Shown here: piece after piece, positions 24,601-36,786 of the stretch | Layout: each line of letters begins with the position of its first letter | How positions within the stretch are numbered: the stretch's first letter is position 1 | From: Melieria omissa | Lineage: Eukaryota; Arthropoda; Insecta; Diptera; Ulidiidae | Direction: 5' to 3' | Assembly: GCA_963971225.1 (NCBI GenBank) | Contig: OZ020268.1 | Location: forward strand, 111,010,830-111,074,829 | Length of the DNA stretch: 64,000 bases | Position numbers and translations under genes: made by a program | Notes under the pieces: generated by a model | What the model was told of the DNA's origin: nothing | Databases searched by the model: none | Seen by the model: only the letters and a program-made list of their open reading frames with translations

Positions 24601-27600
24601 GAAGCACTAACAATGATTGCTAAAATTTCGCTGGAAGATGTTAATGTGCCATCTGAGGCAATCAAACAGTCCATTGTAGAGACATGTCAATACTTTCATA
24701 CAAGCGCCAGTCGTGTGACGTCGGAGTTTTGTGAACTAACAAACAGGCACATTTACCTGACCAACGCTTCATTTTTGGAACTAATTAAGTCATTTCAGAC
24801 ACTGATCTCGCGCAAACAGAAAGAAATCATGGAAGCCAAGATGCGCTACATTGGCGGCTTGGACACATTGGCAAATGCTGCTGCCGCCATCGCGATAATG
24901 CAAAGGGAACTCAATGCTTTGCAGCCTAAATTGGTGGCGCTGGCGGAGAATTCGCGCAAAATGATGATTGAAATTAATACGGAAACAATAGCAGCCAGCG
25001 CCGCAGCAGAGCAGGTGAAAAAGGATGAAATTGTGGCTGGCATACAGGCCGAGGCTGCACAGGAGCTGAAAGGCGAGTGCGAAAAGGACTTGGCGCAGGC
25101 CATTCCGGTGCTGGAGGAGGCCCTTTCAGCGCTCAATACATTGAAGCCCGCAGATATCACACTAGTAAAATCCATGAAGAATCCGCCACCAGTAATAAAG
25201 TTGGTGATGGCCGCAGTATGTGTCATAAAGGGTATACCTGCCGACCGTGTTGCCGACCCGGGCACTGGCAAAATGGTGAACGACTACTGGGGCCCGAGTA
25301 AGCGATTACTAGGCGAGATGAATTTTTTACAGGCCTTGAAGGATTTCGACAAAGACAACATCAAACCGGAAATCATGCAGCGCATTCGAAAAGAGTTCAT
25401 ACCGAACAAAGACTTTCAACCCAAGGTGGTAGCCAAAGCGTCGAGTGCCGCAGAAGGTCTCTGCAAGTGGATCATAGCGATGGATCTGTACGACAACGTT
25501 GCCAAGGTAGTTGCTCCCAAGAAAGCAAAATTAGCAGCAGCCGAAAAGGAGTACTCCGACACAATGCGCTTCCTGACGGAGAAACGTGAGATGGCAGCTG
25601 CGCTTGAGGCAAAGGTTGCCAAGCTGAATGAGGATTTGGAAAAGGCAAATGCGGAAATGAAGCGCACTCAGGACGAAGCGGACTTCTGCCAAAACAAGTT
25701 GATACGTGCCGAAGCGCTGATTGGTGGCTTGGGCGGTGAAAAATCTCGTTGGACCCAAGCCGCAGAGAGCCTTCAAGAAATTTATGATCATCTGCCGGGT
25801 GATATTCTGATTTCTTGTGGCATTATTGCTTATTTGTCGGCGGTAAATTTTTATTATCGCAGTACTTGCGTTGCTGATTGGTTCAAGCTGTGCGTTAAAG
25901 CCGGCATACCGTGTTCAAAGGAGTACAACATAACCACCACACTGGGCCTAGAGATTACCATTCAGAATTGGAACCTGAACGGCCTACCGAATGATGTATT
26001 TTCTACAGAGAATGCAATAATAGCAGACAGCTCTAGTCGCTACAGCTTATTTATAGATCCTCAAGGACAAGCAAACAATTGGATCAAAAACATGGAGCGA
26101 AAAAACCGACTCAGCGCTGTCAAGTTCAACCAATCGAACTATATGAAAATCATAGCTGAAGCCATGGAATATGGTGCGCCTGTCGTCATTGAGAATGTGC
26201 TCGAGGAGCTGGAGGTGCCACTCGATCCTATATTGATGCGTAATACCTTCATGCAAGGAGGGCAAAAGTTTATCAGCCTAGGTGATAATATTGTGCCTAT
26301 ATCCGATAACTTTCGTCTTTACATGACGTGCAATTTGAGGAACCCACACTTTCTACCAGAAACTTTTAATAAGGTGACTGTAATTAACTTTGCACTCACC
26401 CAAGCAGCTCTCGAAGACCAGCTGCTGAGTATTGTGGTAGCAAAGGAACGACCAGACCTTCAAGAGCTGCGCCTGACCCTCACATTTGAAGCGGCCAAGA
26501 ATAAAGCCGCTTTACGAGATGCAGAGAATATGATCTTAAGGACGTTATCTGCAGCTGAGGGTGATATATTAGAAAATGAAAGTGCAATTCAAATATTGGG
26601 TGAATCAAAAGAACTTTCTCTGGACATCGTTGCCAAGCAGGCAGCATCCCGTGAAACAGAGATGAAAATAGAAGCATTTCGTTTGAACTACAAACCGGTC
26701 GCTGTGCACTCTTCGGTGCTTTACTATTCCATTACGGATTTGCCCAATATAGACCCAATGTATCAATTCTCATTGAATTGGTATATCAACTTGTATATGT
26801 ATTCGATTGAAACCGCAAATAAGTCGAAAGATCTGGTTCGCCGCGTCAAATTTCTGCTTGACGGAATTACCAAGAACTTGTATAACAACGTTTGCCGTTC
26901 AATATTCGAAAAGGACAAATTGCTATATTCATTTATATTGACATGCCGCATTTTGCTTGGCACGAAACAGATACAAATGCGTCACTTGTCCCACCTCCTA
27001 ACTAATGCCAAGGATTCGCCGAACATTCCGAAAAATCCAGATCCTTCTTGGATCACCGACATAATATGGCTGAATGTTTTACGTTTGGAAGAAATGCCCG
27101 AACTGAAAGGTTTCGTTAGCTCCTTTACTAGTACACTTAAGGAATGGAAACACATTTATGATCATCCCGAACCAGAATTGCAGCCCTATCCTGCGCCTTG
27201 GGAAAAGAAAGCCACTCATTTCGAAAGAATTATCATACTGAAAGCGCTTCGTCCAGACAAAGTGTTCTTGGCAATACGAAATTTCATTGCTGACGAAATG
27301 GGCGTTCAATTCGTTACACCGCCCGAATTCGACATTAGCAAATCGTTTACGGAATCGAACGCACTGACACCGTTGATTTTTATACTCTCGCCGGGTGCGG
27401 ATCCACTGGGATCGCTATTAGCGTTTGCCGAAAAATCGGGATTCATGGAGTCTTTCAAAAGTATATCACTTGGGCAAGGTCAAGGACCCATTGCGCAAGC
27501 TATGATCAGAGATGCACAAGAACTAGGCTACTGGGTCTGCCTGCAGAATTGTCATTTGGCTGCATCCTGGATGCCAACGCTGGAGTACCTATGGGAAAAT

Positions 27601-29579
27601 ATGGATACATTCAATACATCGCGTGAGCTAAGTTCAAGTTTGATGTTTTAAACAAATGTGTACAATTTGTATTGTATTTTCCTCTAGCAAATTTCCGCAT
27701 GTGGCTTACAAGCTACCCAACGCCACAATTCCCTGTAGCGCTTTTACAAAACGGGGTAAAAATGACTAACGAACCACCGACGGGCTTAAAGGAAAATATC
27801 ATGCGCTCGTACAACTCCGAGCCCATAAATGACCCCACTTTCTATTTGGGTACGCGCATAACATCACTCTTTATCTAGTAACCGATAAATATTATTACTT
27901 ACTTATTCGGCAGGCTGTGCGAAGCAGGATCGTGCATTCACACGTCTTCTATTCGGTATATGCTTCTTCCATGCTGTTGTACAGGAGCGAAGAAAGTATG
28001 GCCCACTGGGTTGGAATATTTCCTACGGGTTTAATGAATCCGATTTGCAGATTTCGGTACAGCAGCTTAGCGTACGTGAACTGATAGTGAATATGACACG
28101 GTTTACTGGTAACGCACTCTACGTTTCCCTCAGATGCTGCTAAATCAATACGAACATGTGCCGTACGACGCGCTTTCCTACCTCACGGCTGAGTGTAATT
28201 ACGGCGGACGTGTAACCGACACTTGGGATCGGCGAGCTATTGTCACCATATTAGCCGACTACGTGAACCCCAACGTGGTGGCTGACAATCGCTATCAATT
28301 CGCCACCGACGATCGATTCATATTGCCACGCAAAACTGAGCACCGCGAAATACTGCGCTACGTAGAGGAGAATATGCCGTCGTTGGCGGCGCCGGAAGTG
28401 TACGGGCTGCATGCCAACTCGGGCATAACACGCGACCTACAAACAACTAAAACGCTACTTGACTCCATGATTGCCATATTGGGCAGTGAGGTGACCTCGA
28501 CCACGGCAGGCACTCGGAGCGCCGAAGAAATACTGCTAGAAACCATCGCCCAGATTGTCGGAGCAATGCCCAAAGATATGGATCTCGACAGCGCCAAAGC
28601 AAAGTACCCGGTCGACTACAATGAATCTATGAACACAGTGGTGGTGCAAGAAATGGAGCGTTTCCTCAAGTTGCAAAAGGAAATACGCGCCTCGTGTCGC
28701 GATCTGGAGATGGCTACCAAGGGTATCATCGTGATGACACCCGATTTGGAGAATGTTCTCAATGCCATCAAACTCAACCGCATACCTACCAAATGGTTGA
28801 GCAAGTCATATCCGAGCTTAAAGACTCTTGGCTCTTATACCCAAGATTTATTTAAACGTTTGAAGTGGCTGCATCACTGGTGAGTGCATCCTCTCCAGCC
28901 CGCAAACACCTCTCACTCCAAACTCATTTTTCTCTTGATTCGCTGACAACAGGTACGAACACGGCAAGCCCCCAACTTTCTGGCTATCGGGCTTCTTTTT
29001 CACACAGGCCTTTCTCACTGGCGCTATGCAGAACTTTGCTCGAAAGTATCAAACTCCTATCGACACTTTAACATTTGACTATGAAGTACTAACTGTCGAC
29101 ACGTAATGTTCAGTCTTGAATTTGCGAAATGAGAACTTAATAAGCTAGTCGGTGTGGTGTGCTCTTCCACCTACAGCATGGCGCAGCCGCCAATAGATGG
29201 GGTTTACGTGAATGGACTTTATCTCGAGGGCGCACGCTGGAACTGGGAGGAGGGCATCCTTGACGAGCAGTTGCCAAAGGTTCTCATTTATTCGATGCCT
29301 GCAATTTACCTAAAGGTAATCGTTAACACGTTCATGATACGTTTAATAAACAAACCATTTAATTTATCCGCGTATCACCAATAGCCATTGGAAATTGTAA
29401 ATCTCGTCGAGGGCACACGTTACAAATGTCCACTGTACAAAACAGCCGAACGGAAAGGTGTCCTGTCCACAACGGGCCACTCTACCAATTACGTGATTCC
29501 GTTGCTGTTCCCGACGAAATTGAAAGCCTCTCACTGGGTGAAGCGCAGTGCCGCCCTACTCTGTCAAACTACTGATTAA
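15652..29579 (+). CDS. Dhc62B: axonemal (inner-arm type) dynein heavy chain, Dhc62B-like
   Basis: This is the motor subunit of a ciliary dynein, expected in sperm tails and chordotonal cilia. Exons: 15652-17711, 17773-17953, 18037-20703, 21441-21755, 21799-22074, 22157-22387, 22911-23075, 23146-27622, 27688-27849, 27914-28071, 28134-28879, 28953-29102, 29177-29315, 29385-29579. They sum to 11,922 nt, or 3973 residues, the size of DNAH3/7/12-type single-headed dyneins. AAA1 has [10 protein letters not shown] (about residue 1272) and Walker [12 protein letters not shown]2 has [11 protein letters not shown]3 has GPTGTGKS and AAA4 has GMGGSGRQS. The coiled-coil stalk lies near residues 2720-2800. 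The C-terminus ends with the family pattern [11 protein letters not shown] ... HW. Two splice sites are weak: donor GTCAGT at 17712 and the 43-bp intron at 21756. Two introns contain transposons. The symbol rests on remembered synteny with Drosophila 62B. Confidence 0.9.
20784..21348 (+). mobile_element. internally deleted Tc1/mariner-type element in a dynein intron
   Basis: Terminal inverted repeats of about 27 bp (CAGTCTGTCCAGTAGAAGCG at the left, its near complement ending CTGGATAGACTG at the right) are flanked by TA on both sides, the Tc1/mariner target site. The interior (20995 onward) still encodes a piece of a Tc1-type DNA-binding domain ([21 protein letters not shown] ... DLAGRG). At 565 bp versus about 1.6 kb for a complete element, the catalytic domain is gone, so it is non-autonomous. 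A short AGT microsatellite lies just upstream at about 20744-20770. Confidence 0.85.
22406..22862. mobile_element. 457-bp non-autonomous DNA transposon (hAT-like MITE) in a dynein intron
   Basis: The ends are inverted complements: TAATGTCCGACCGAA at left and TTCGGTCGGACACTA at right. The flanks are GTATAATG and CTATAATG, an 8-bp duplication with one mismatch. Subterminal regions are packed with repeats of CCGAAACCGAAA and CGGTTTCGG in both orientations, so the ends can fold back. The AT-rich middle has no coding capacity. The 8-bp duplication suggests hAT, but the TIR sequence alone does not prove it. Confidence 0.75.
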
Positions 29580-29907
29580 TCCGCGATATACGTACATCAA
29601 CCGATCTTCTACTTCAGTTTTCAATTGTTTATTATTTAATTTCAAACATTTTCGAAATATATTTTGATAACCAACAAACAAAATTTCTACACTTCTGCTT
29701 GTTCGAACAACGGGAAGAAAGCGATGTGGGGGGCAAAACGGGTGCATGCACAGATGAACGCGCCCAACACAAAAACTGATACATGTTTCAGAAAGGAACC
29801 GAGAAAAATATAACCGAAAAATCAAAGTGGCGACGACTCCACTTATATATATTCATGTAAAAATAAAACAAAAAACATACACCCGCGTATTAACTCGCAG
29901 TTCAGTT
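29580..29907. other. convergent 3' region of the dynein and DCAF8 genes
   Basis: Two genes end tail to tail here with 328 bp between stops. A minus-strand AATAAA (TTTATT at about 29628-29633) and a plus-strand AATAAA (near 29863) imply that the two 3' UTRs overlap or nearly touch. Confidence 0.6.
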
Positions 29908-32900
29908 TCATTGAGTGTGGCACTGTATACTCTCCATTTGTGGACACTCGTAGTCCTCGCTGCTGCTACTGCTGCTGCTGCTGCTCTCATGCCCATCGTA
30001 GTCGTCGCTCATGAAGGCAATGTTCCGGCGCGGACGACGCAAAAACTGACGTATGAAATAATGGAATTGACGATCGTCGAACTCATTGCCCTCATCAATC
30101 ACAGATCGGCGCAAATTTCGCTTCACGCATTGCTCCAGTTTTGACAAGTCCGGTGGATACTGAAATGATACATTTGAAACCAAATCACATATATGAACAT
30201 ATCTCCCAAGGTCACACAGTAACTCACCACTTCACTGCTGGGCGTCCAGATTTTAATGTTGTGGTCAAGACCGGATGTGGCAAGTACGGGTATCGAAGGA
30301 TGTGGTTCCAGACAATTTACCTATAAGTAAAATGAATTTGTAGCAATGTCATTTAGCAGTTCTCGCGTTTCTCTACAACAAAATTGTAACCTTAGGGCAA
30401 ATAAACATCAAAAGTTACCAACAACAAAGTTCTCAACATTAAAATCAATGAAACCAAGATGAAAGCAGAATAAAACACACTACTTTTAGAAGAACTTTGT
30501 TGTCTAAAAAATCGAATAAAACTGTTCCTTGTAACAACATGTGTAGAGATTCTCCTTACAATAACGCATGTACTCACCACTCCCATTGTGTCGCCTGGCA
30601 TAAAATTAACAATTGCTTCTGTGTTTTTGTCCCAAAAGAATATGTTGCCACAATCACTGCCGCTGATCACATACTCCGAATTCGGTCCGAAGAAATTGAC
30701 GCCCTTTATAGTTTTGTGGTTGCTATGTTGCATACATGAAAACTAAAATAATAAATCCATAATTCTCGCTGTTAATGCACTTACTAATGGCCCCTGTAGC
30801 GATGTAAATATTCGCCGGCCTTGTACTCGACGTTGTTGAATAAATAAATGTGGTCGTCACTGTACGAGGCGAGCACCTCACTACCCGTGCTGTTGTACAC
30901 TGAGCACGTGACTTGGGGTATAGAAGTCTGCACGCACAAATATAAGTCAAATTATGGCAATACAAAAGTTCAGAGCTATTAAGCTCACCTCCGCCAAATG
31001 TTCGGGACACATTTGATGCACGGCTTTGCTCATGTTGCGCTTGTCGTAGATGCGCACGAAGTTGTCACATCCGCAAACGCAAATCTCCGGCGCGAAGGGA
31101 TGGTGCGCAATGCTAAACAGTCTCACCTTTCGCTTCTTGCTATTATTCACCACCTTGCACATGCTGGCGGCACTGACATCGCTCCGCAAATCCTTACCCC
31201 GTATGTGACCGTCTTCACCAGCACTAATTATCTCGAATCGGTTGCGCGGCGACACCACCAGCTTGTGCACCGAGCCGTGATGGCGGTAAAGTTGTGAGGT
31301 CTGCGGTTTGCCTCCAGATGGCGGTATGATCGAACGACGCACCTGCCCATCTCTGCTGGCGGACACAATATCCAGCACGCCCACACTATCGATAAACTTT
31401 GTTTGAAAGATATTTTCCGTGTGGCCTGATTTAAAAACGATCTGAGTCTTTTTTTGCGCCCAGTGCCAAACGATGATGCGCGTGTCGTCCGAACCGGAAC
31501 AGAGTAAATCGCCAGCTCGATTGAAATTCAAACAATTGACGCAACCGTTATGCTTTAGTAGACAGTGCGACAGCTTCATACGCTCGATGACATGACGCGA
31601 CGAGTAGAAGCGCGCATTGAATCCAGCCGATACGCCACTACGCAGTGAATGACGCCCATTGCCGCTAAGTCCGTGTTCGCGTCGCATTAGTTCGTACGTC
31701 GAATTCCATGTGTACTGTGGCTTAGGCTTATTCATTACTTCGGCCAGTGTATCCGCCTGATCACCCTTGTCGGCAGTGTCGTGCTCATCGTCGTCATCAT
31801 CATCATCGTCATCGTCGTCGTCATCATCGCTGAATGAAGAGGTGCTACTGCTACTGTCGTACATTACTTGCGAAGTAGACATATCGGACGCTGCATGTGC
31901 AGCTGCGGACTGCAACAATTTCAAGTTTAGGTTACATGACCTCAATAAGTTATTTACATGCAACTTACGTTTTCACCGTCACTCACCATGTCCGAATTGG
32001 CACTAACCTCATTGAAAAATAGCGGTGATGATATTAACGGCTCCAATTCAGACTATACAAACACAATATCGAGAACACATTAGAAAAGATTAAATTAGTC
32101 GTATAGCAATTTACACTACCAAATGTCTACATACTTGTTCTTCAACGTTAGCAGCAACAGTACTGGTGACATTAATGGTACTATCGTCACCATCAATAGT
32201 ATCCTCGTTCATTGCTGTCGTACTGCCAGTGTTACGGCGATAGTTTCGCTGCCCGCGACGTGGGTGGCGCGACCATGGCGAGGTCTGCACAACACCAGTG
32301 TCAACATTGACACTCTCAATGCCAGTACCGTCGGCCGCACTTTCTGTTGCCTTGCTACACTTTGCCTGCTCGTTCTCCTCCTTCGCCTCTTTCTCCTTCA
32401 TTTTACTAGTAGCCATGCTGACATTGCTCGCCACATCGAAGCCGCTATCCAAATCAGCCATGCCACCTTCTGTGCCAGGCGACGTGTCAGGCGTCCCAGC
32501 ATTATCCCCAACAGTAACATCGGTGTCGGCAACAACTGCAGGTTTAGCCTTAACCACAAATCCCATTCTTCCTTTGGTCAATCCCACCAACGTCAAACGT
32601 TCATCCCAAGTTGTGGTTTTAAATACCTTTTCTTCCTCCTCCATTTTGGAGCAGACACCGCTGTCGCGGCTGCTCTTATCATTTTTTGTGGGGGTGGAAC
32701 GTGAATCACTGTAGACAACAGACAACCTGAAAAGTTTACTGAATTTCAATTGTCAGGTACGCACCTTTCACTGCAGCAGTCCTCTACCTCCACCTCTGTC
32801 ACCACACCAACTGCTGCTTCGGCTTCCATCAGTGTGTTCTCTGCTCCCTCCGCGTCATCCTCAGTGGATTTGCGCCGCTTGCAGGCTGTCTCACTAGTCC

Positions 32901-32922
32901 CTGAAATTTCCTGCTCCTCCAT
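29908..32922 (-). CDS. DCAF8: DDB1- and CUL4-associated factor 8 (WD40 protein)
   Basis: DCAF8-family proteins are substrate receptors of CUL4-DDB1 ubiquitin ligases. Exons in transcript order: 32922-32765, 32726-32135, 32052-31987, 31909-30989, 30927-30785, 30722-30578, 30320-30228, 30159-29908. The sum, 2370 nt, gives 789 residues. The first 300 or so residues are acidic and low complexity, with an Asp run encoded at about 31790-31830. The WD40 region follows: [47 protein letters not shown]-like [26 protein letters not shown], and FVRIYDKR, a DWD-box-like segment. The later blade VKGVNF-like [21 protein letters not shown] and the motif [21 protein letters not shown] closely follow vertebrate DCAF8. 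The tail ends in a Ser run and an acidic end. Exon 3 has two in-frame donors 18 nt apart. Confidence 0.88.
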
Positions 32923-34720
32923 TTCTGTCTGTTTTTAGCCTGCAATTTTCACTTTATTCCTATTATCAAGAAAATTCTTGACAACTCTTCGTACGCTCAA
33001 AATTAATTTTCCCCACAGCTTCTTCGTTTCGTTTTGTTGTCTTTTTCTCCGTTTCGTGTCGCAATTTTCATCTGCTTTTACTACCGCGGACGTTGACCAG
33101 TTGGCAAAAAATGTTTGGTCGCAAATCGCTGCTGCCAACGAAAAATTGATAAGTTTATGGCGCAGCTGAAAACTAGTATCAAATACTTTATTGCAATAAT
33201 ATGTTTAAGTGGAAACGTCTTTGCTATTTTTCCTAAAATATGTCAGTTGCCGTCAGAGATGCCAAGTGTTATTTTGAAATTTCCCACATTCCGACCTGAG
33301 TCGGAATAAGAGTCTTCTTCTTATTAACTAATCTTATTACTTGAACAAAATTTTTGTACCGGTAACACGTACCATTAAATTCCAACAGTTTTACCAAAAA
33401 CACAAAATTGTGATTAATATTGTTGTTATAGAAACAAGCTGATTTAGTCACACCGGAAAAGTTTTGGGATTTTTTTTTATTAAAGCCGACTTAACTTAAA
33501 GTTATGTTTTCAAGTCCATCACAAATATAAATATAGGTCCCCGAAATGCACACGCCAACCATAACACATATGTGTCGCCAAAAAAGAGAGAGAGAGAGAG
33601 CCTTCAATTTAGGGTACTAGTATATTACCTGTCGAACCTGAGACAACTGGTTCCTAAAATTCATTGGTTTCAATTGGTTTTTTGTAAGTCAATTGGACAA
33701 CTAGTTGTCAAAGTAGCTGTCAGCGGATGCAGAAGTCAGTCAGTTCGCGTCCGTAGTCGTAGTCGTGCCAAATATTATTTTAAAAATATTTTTACAATAA
33801 AATTAATATATAAAAATTTTATTGTTTTATATTCCTTTATCAAATTCAAATGGTTAGAGAATTAACCCATAATAAACTAGTTTCCAAAGTACTCGCTTCG
33901 CAACTGGTTTGAAAACTGGTTTACTTAGGACTAGTTGCAAATGGATGCAGACGGGGACAATTGACTGTCGTCTAGGACACCGCGACGTTAAAAGGGTGAG
34001 TTTGCTCAAAGGAAACGAGTCGGTTCTGAGGTCAGCTAAGACTGCCAAGCAACCAGTTGAAAATCTACATTTGCACCAGTCCGATTTCCTACAGAGTTCC
34101 CTCTAAGCATTAGTTCATTAGAAACTCAATAAGCCCAATGTTTATTTTGAGTATATTTGTAGTCCACTAGTGGAACACGTACCACTGTTTGAGAAACGCT
34201 TTCTTAAAACGAACTGCTAAAAAATTAATTTCACTTTATGTGATCCTTGTGTTAGGTAACAGATTGAATGTTCAAATTAAAGACTTGGCATCTCTATTTG
34301 ATGCACTAAACTTCAAAGCAGCAGAGTTCTACGCCGGCAGAAATAATTAACGCCGGTAAAATTGCGAAAAACTGCTTGAGCTTCAATAATTCAATTAAAT
34401 ACATACATCGCATGCTAAACACAAAAGAGCCACAACTCGAAAAACTCAAATTTTCAAGAGCCGCAAAAAGCTTTGGATCCTGCAGAAGAAACGCAATTAA
34501 CCCTTTCAGTCACAATATCCAATATATTGGACTACAGCCCATACAACTCATACACCCCGGTTTATCTTCATGTCAGAAATGGTTAAAACAGACTTACAGT
34601 ATTTTTCCAGATGGATAGATAGTGATAAGAGTGAAATTTAATGGTTAAAATAGGTAGAAATGTGTACTGTGAATAGATGTATGGAAAAAGATTTTGGAAA
34701 GTATTGAATTGTGACGCTTC

Positions 34721-35320
34721 TTTTTTTTTTTTTTAATTCGAACAAACGCGCAGGGTATGACCCTTATTAATGCGAGGCAGTGCGTTGGTTCAGAAAGGAT
34801 ATAAAGGTTAGGAGATAGGATTTTGAGAGAAGTGGTTATGGACTCTTGACTTTAACCCATCGAGATCATAAGTGCTTCGGAAAATATCTGCAGGGAGACC
34901 ATTCCACAACCGCGATGTACGGGCCAGAAACGAACCTTCTCTGGGGTGCGTAGTGGACGCCAGTGTTCAAACGGGTTGCCCGGGGGAATACCTGGAGTGA
35001 CGGCACCAAGCTGCTCATCTCCACTGAGCAATTACCGAAAAAGTATCGGTAAAATAACACCACACACGCCACGTTTCGAAGATGTTCTAAGGAGTCAATA
35101 GAGCTGGATACCCTACTGTCCCCTATAAGCATGATCGCACGGTTTTGCACCCGGTCCAGGAGCTCCAAATGGGTTTTTGAAGCCCCCGCCCATAGGTGCG
35201 AGTTAAACTCCATTTTAGGTCGGATAAAGGTATTTAGTGTGCGATTTGTTCTCATTTTAATTTTGCTTATAACTTTATTCATACCTTCACAATATGAGAC
35301 TATATTTATCATTAATATTT
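34721..35320 (-). mobile_element. 5'-truncated jockey-type LINE fragment
   Basis: On the minus strand an open frame (about 35312-34866) reads the end of a non-LTR reverse-transcriptase protein, with RPKMEFNSHLW, HLELLDRVQNRAI and the spaced pattern LRNVACVVLFYRYF common to jockey-clade elements. After a frameshift the typical ending WNGLPADIF is readable in another frame. A run of 14 T on the plus strand at 34721-34734 is the poly(A) tail. The copy is truncated upstream and damaged, so it cannot move by itself. Confidence 0.8.
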
Positions 35321-35590
35321 AACGCACTCACACAAAAAACACTGTATATTCTCAATAAATTTTTGTTTATTCTGATTTTGAATTTGAAAAGGTGTAATTT
35401 TATAATAAATATTACCCGAAAACACAAATTGATGGCAGAGTGTTTATTATTTTAAAAGTATATTATGAGTATATACCAAATATATTATTTTCATCATAAT
35501 TCTTATAAATCAAGCTTTCAAATTCTATCTTCATCCAATATAGTAAAATGTGCTTTGGAAAATGGTCAATACAACGAACTCATGATTGGA

Positions 35591-36786
35591 CCCAGTCGGA
35601 AATGGAACGATGAATCAATGCATTACAATATGCTTATTTTTCGTTGTAGAGTACTCCATATTTCCCTAATGAATTCCCATTACTTATTTAAAGAAATGGC
35701 CGCCTGACGTAAGCATAATTTCGTAAAGCATGAAGAGAATCACACATGCTTACACTCTCACTTACTATTGTAAACAGAAAGGAATGCGAAGAAAACGCTC
35801 GGAATACTTCGTGCTTTCATTTCAAATACTGTTTACTTTTTCGTATAGTTTAGGTACAGCGAGAGTGAGCGCATACCCAGCATGCTTTACGTATTTATGA
35901 AAAAGTAAGCATCTCTCCAAAAACATTCCCATTCCAAATGTACTTTACTTAGTAATGTAGCGGTTTGAAGGAAAACGTAAGGGGGCCGTAATGTGCTATT
36001 GGAATGGGCTTAAAATTATAAAAAAGACCTATTCCGTTTATGCCTTCCTCGCTACAGATAGTGTAAGCTCGCTGATTTCTTCACTTACGATGGAAGGTAC
36101 ACATGGAGGTTTTAGCATTGCTATAATTATGAGTGTTCAAACAGCCCGCGCTAGGATTCGAACCAGGGCCTCTGGCATATCGAGCCCAACCCGCTATACG
36201 CTTGTTCATCACATCATCATTCACTGTTTTCTTCCAAACTTATTTTACTCGTATGTACATTCCACATACATTACAAAGTAAAGTGCACTTGGAAATTACG
36301 ATACGAACACTCATTCGGGTTTTAACCATTTCAAGACTACTGGCATAATATGTCCCAGCAAGTTTTGAATGCCCCTCAAAACCATTATTCAAATCTTATG
36401 ACCCACGCAAAATATTTTTCGATTTCGGTGTTCCCGCATAAATGGATGATTTCAGAATTTGTGAGCATCCAATATAATTTTCTAACTCCAACATTCATGA
36501 CATGAGAATATTTCTACTAAGCGTATTTTGGATTTCCAAATTAAACTCCGTCCCGAAAGGGTTAAAATTGATTTTTGAAAAAAAAAATCTTTTTTCTGAC
36601 TTCTTTTGGTTTCTTGTTTTTTTACATTTCATACATATTTTGCCTCACTTACTTTGTAAGCTTAAAATTGAATTATTTATAACTCCGCTTACGAATACCT
36701 TACTTCTGTAAGGTTCTGTTTTCAGCATACGAAATAAGGCAGAAATAATGCATTACTTGGAATTACCTTACAAAATTTCCGACTGG
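35591..36786. mobile_element. 1.2-kb inverted-repeat element, probably a non-autonomous DNA transposon
   Basis: The left end CCCAGTCGGAAAT is matched by its exact complement ATTTCCGACTGGG at the right. Both subterminal regions contain AATGCATTA. An internal perfect 11-bp inverted repeat (CGTAAAGCATG at 35722-35732, CATGCTTTACG at 35881-35891) and several GTAAGCAT / ATGCTTAC copies suggest fold-back structure. No target duplication is clear and no transposase frame is present, so class is open. Confidence 0.5.
36133..36202 (-). other. tRNA-like fragment (degenerate tRNA or SINE head)
   Basis: On the minus strand a perfect B-box-like GGTTCGAATCC occurs (plus strand GGATTCGAACC). A weak A-box-like TAGCGGGTTGGGC lies about 30 bases before it. 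The spacing is shorter than in a real tRNA and the acceptor arms do not pair, so this is a relic at best. Confidence 0.3.

Noticed and set aside
31780..31860. Trinucleotide (GAT/GAC type) microsatellite
   Set aside because: It encodes the acidic Asp run of DCAF8 and is part of the coding exon.
32123..32714. Overlapping plus-strand open frames of 138-193 codons
   Set aside because: They are antisense to DCAF8 exon 2 and have no independent splice or domain support.
34170..34200. Single hAT-like end (GTACCACTGTTTGAGAAACG)
   Set aside because: No matching opposite terminus or target duplication was found, so it is not reported as an element.
36133..36202. Candidate functional tRNA gene on the minus strand
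   Set aside because: The B box is perfect, but A-box spacing is too short and the acceptor stem does not pair; at most a SINE or tRNA relic.
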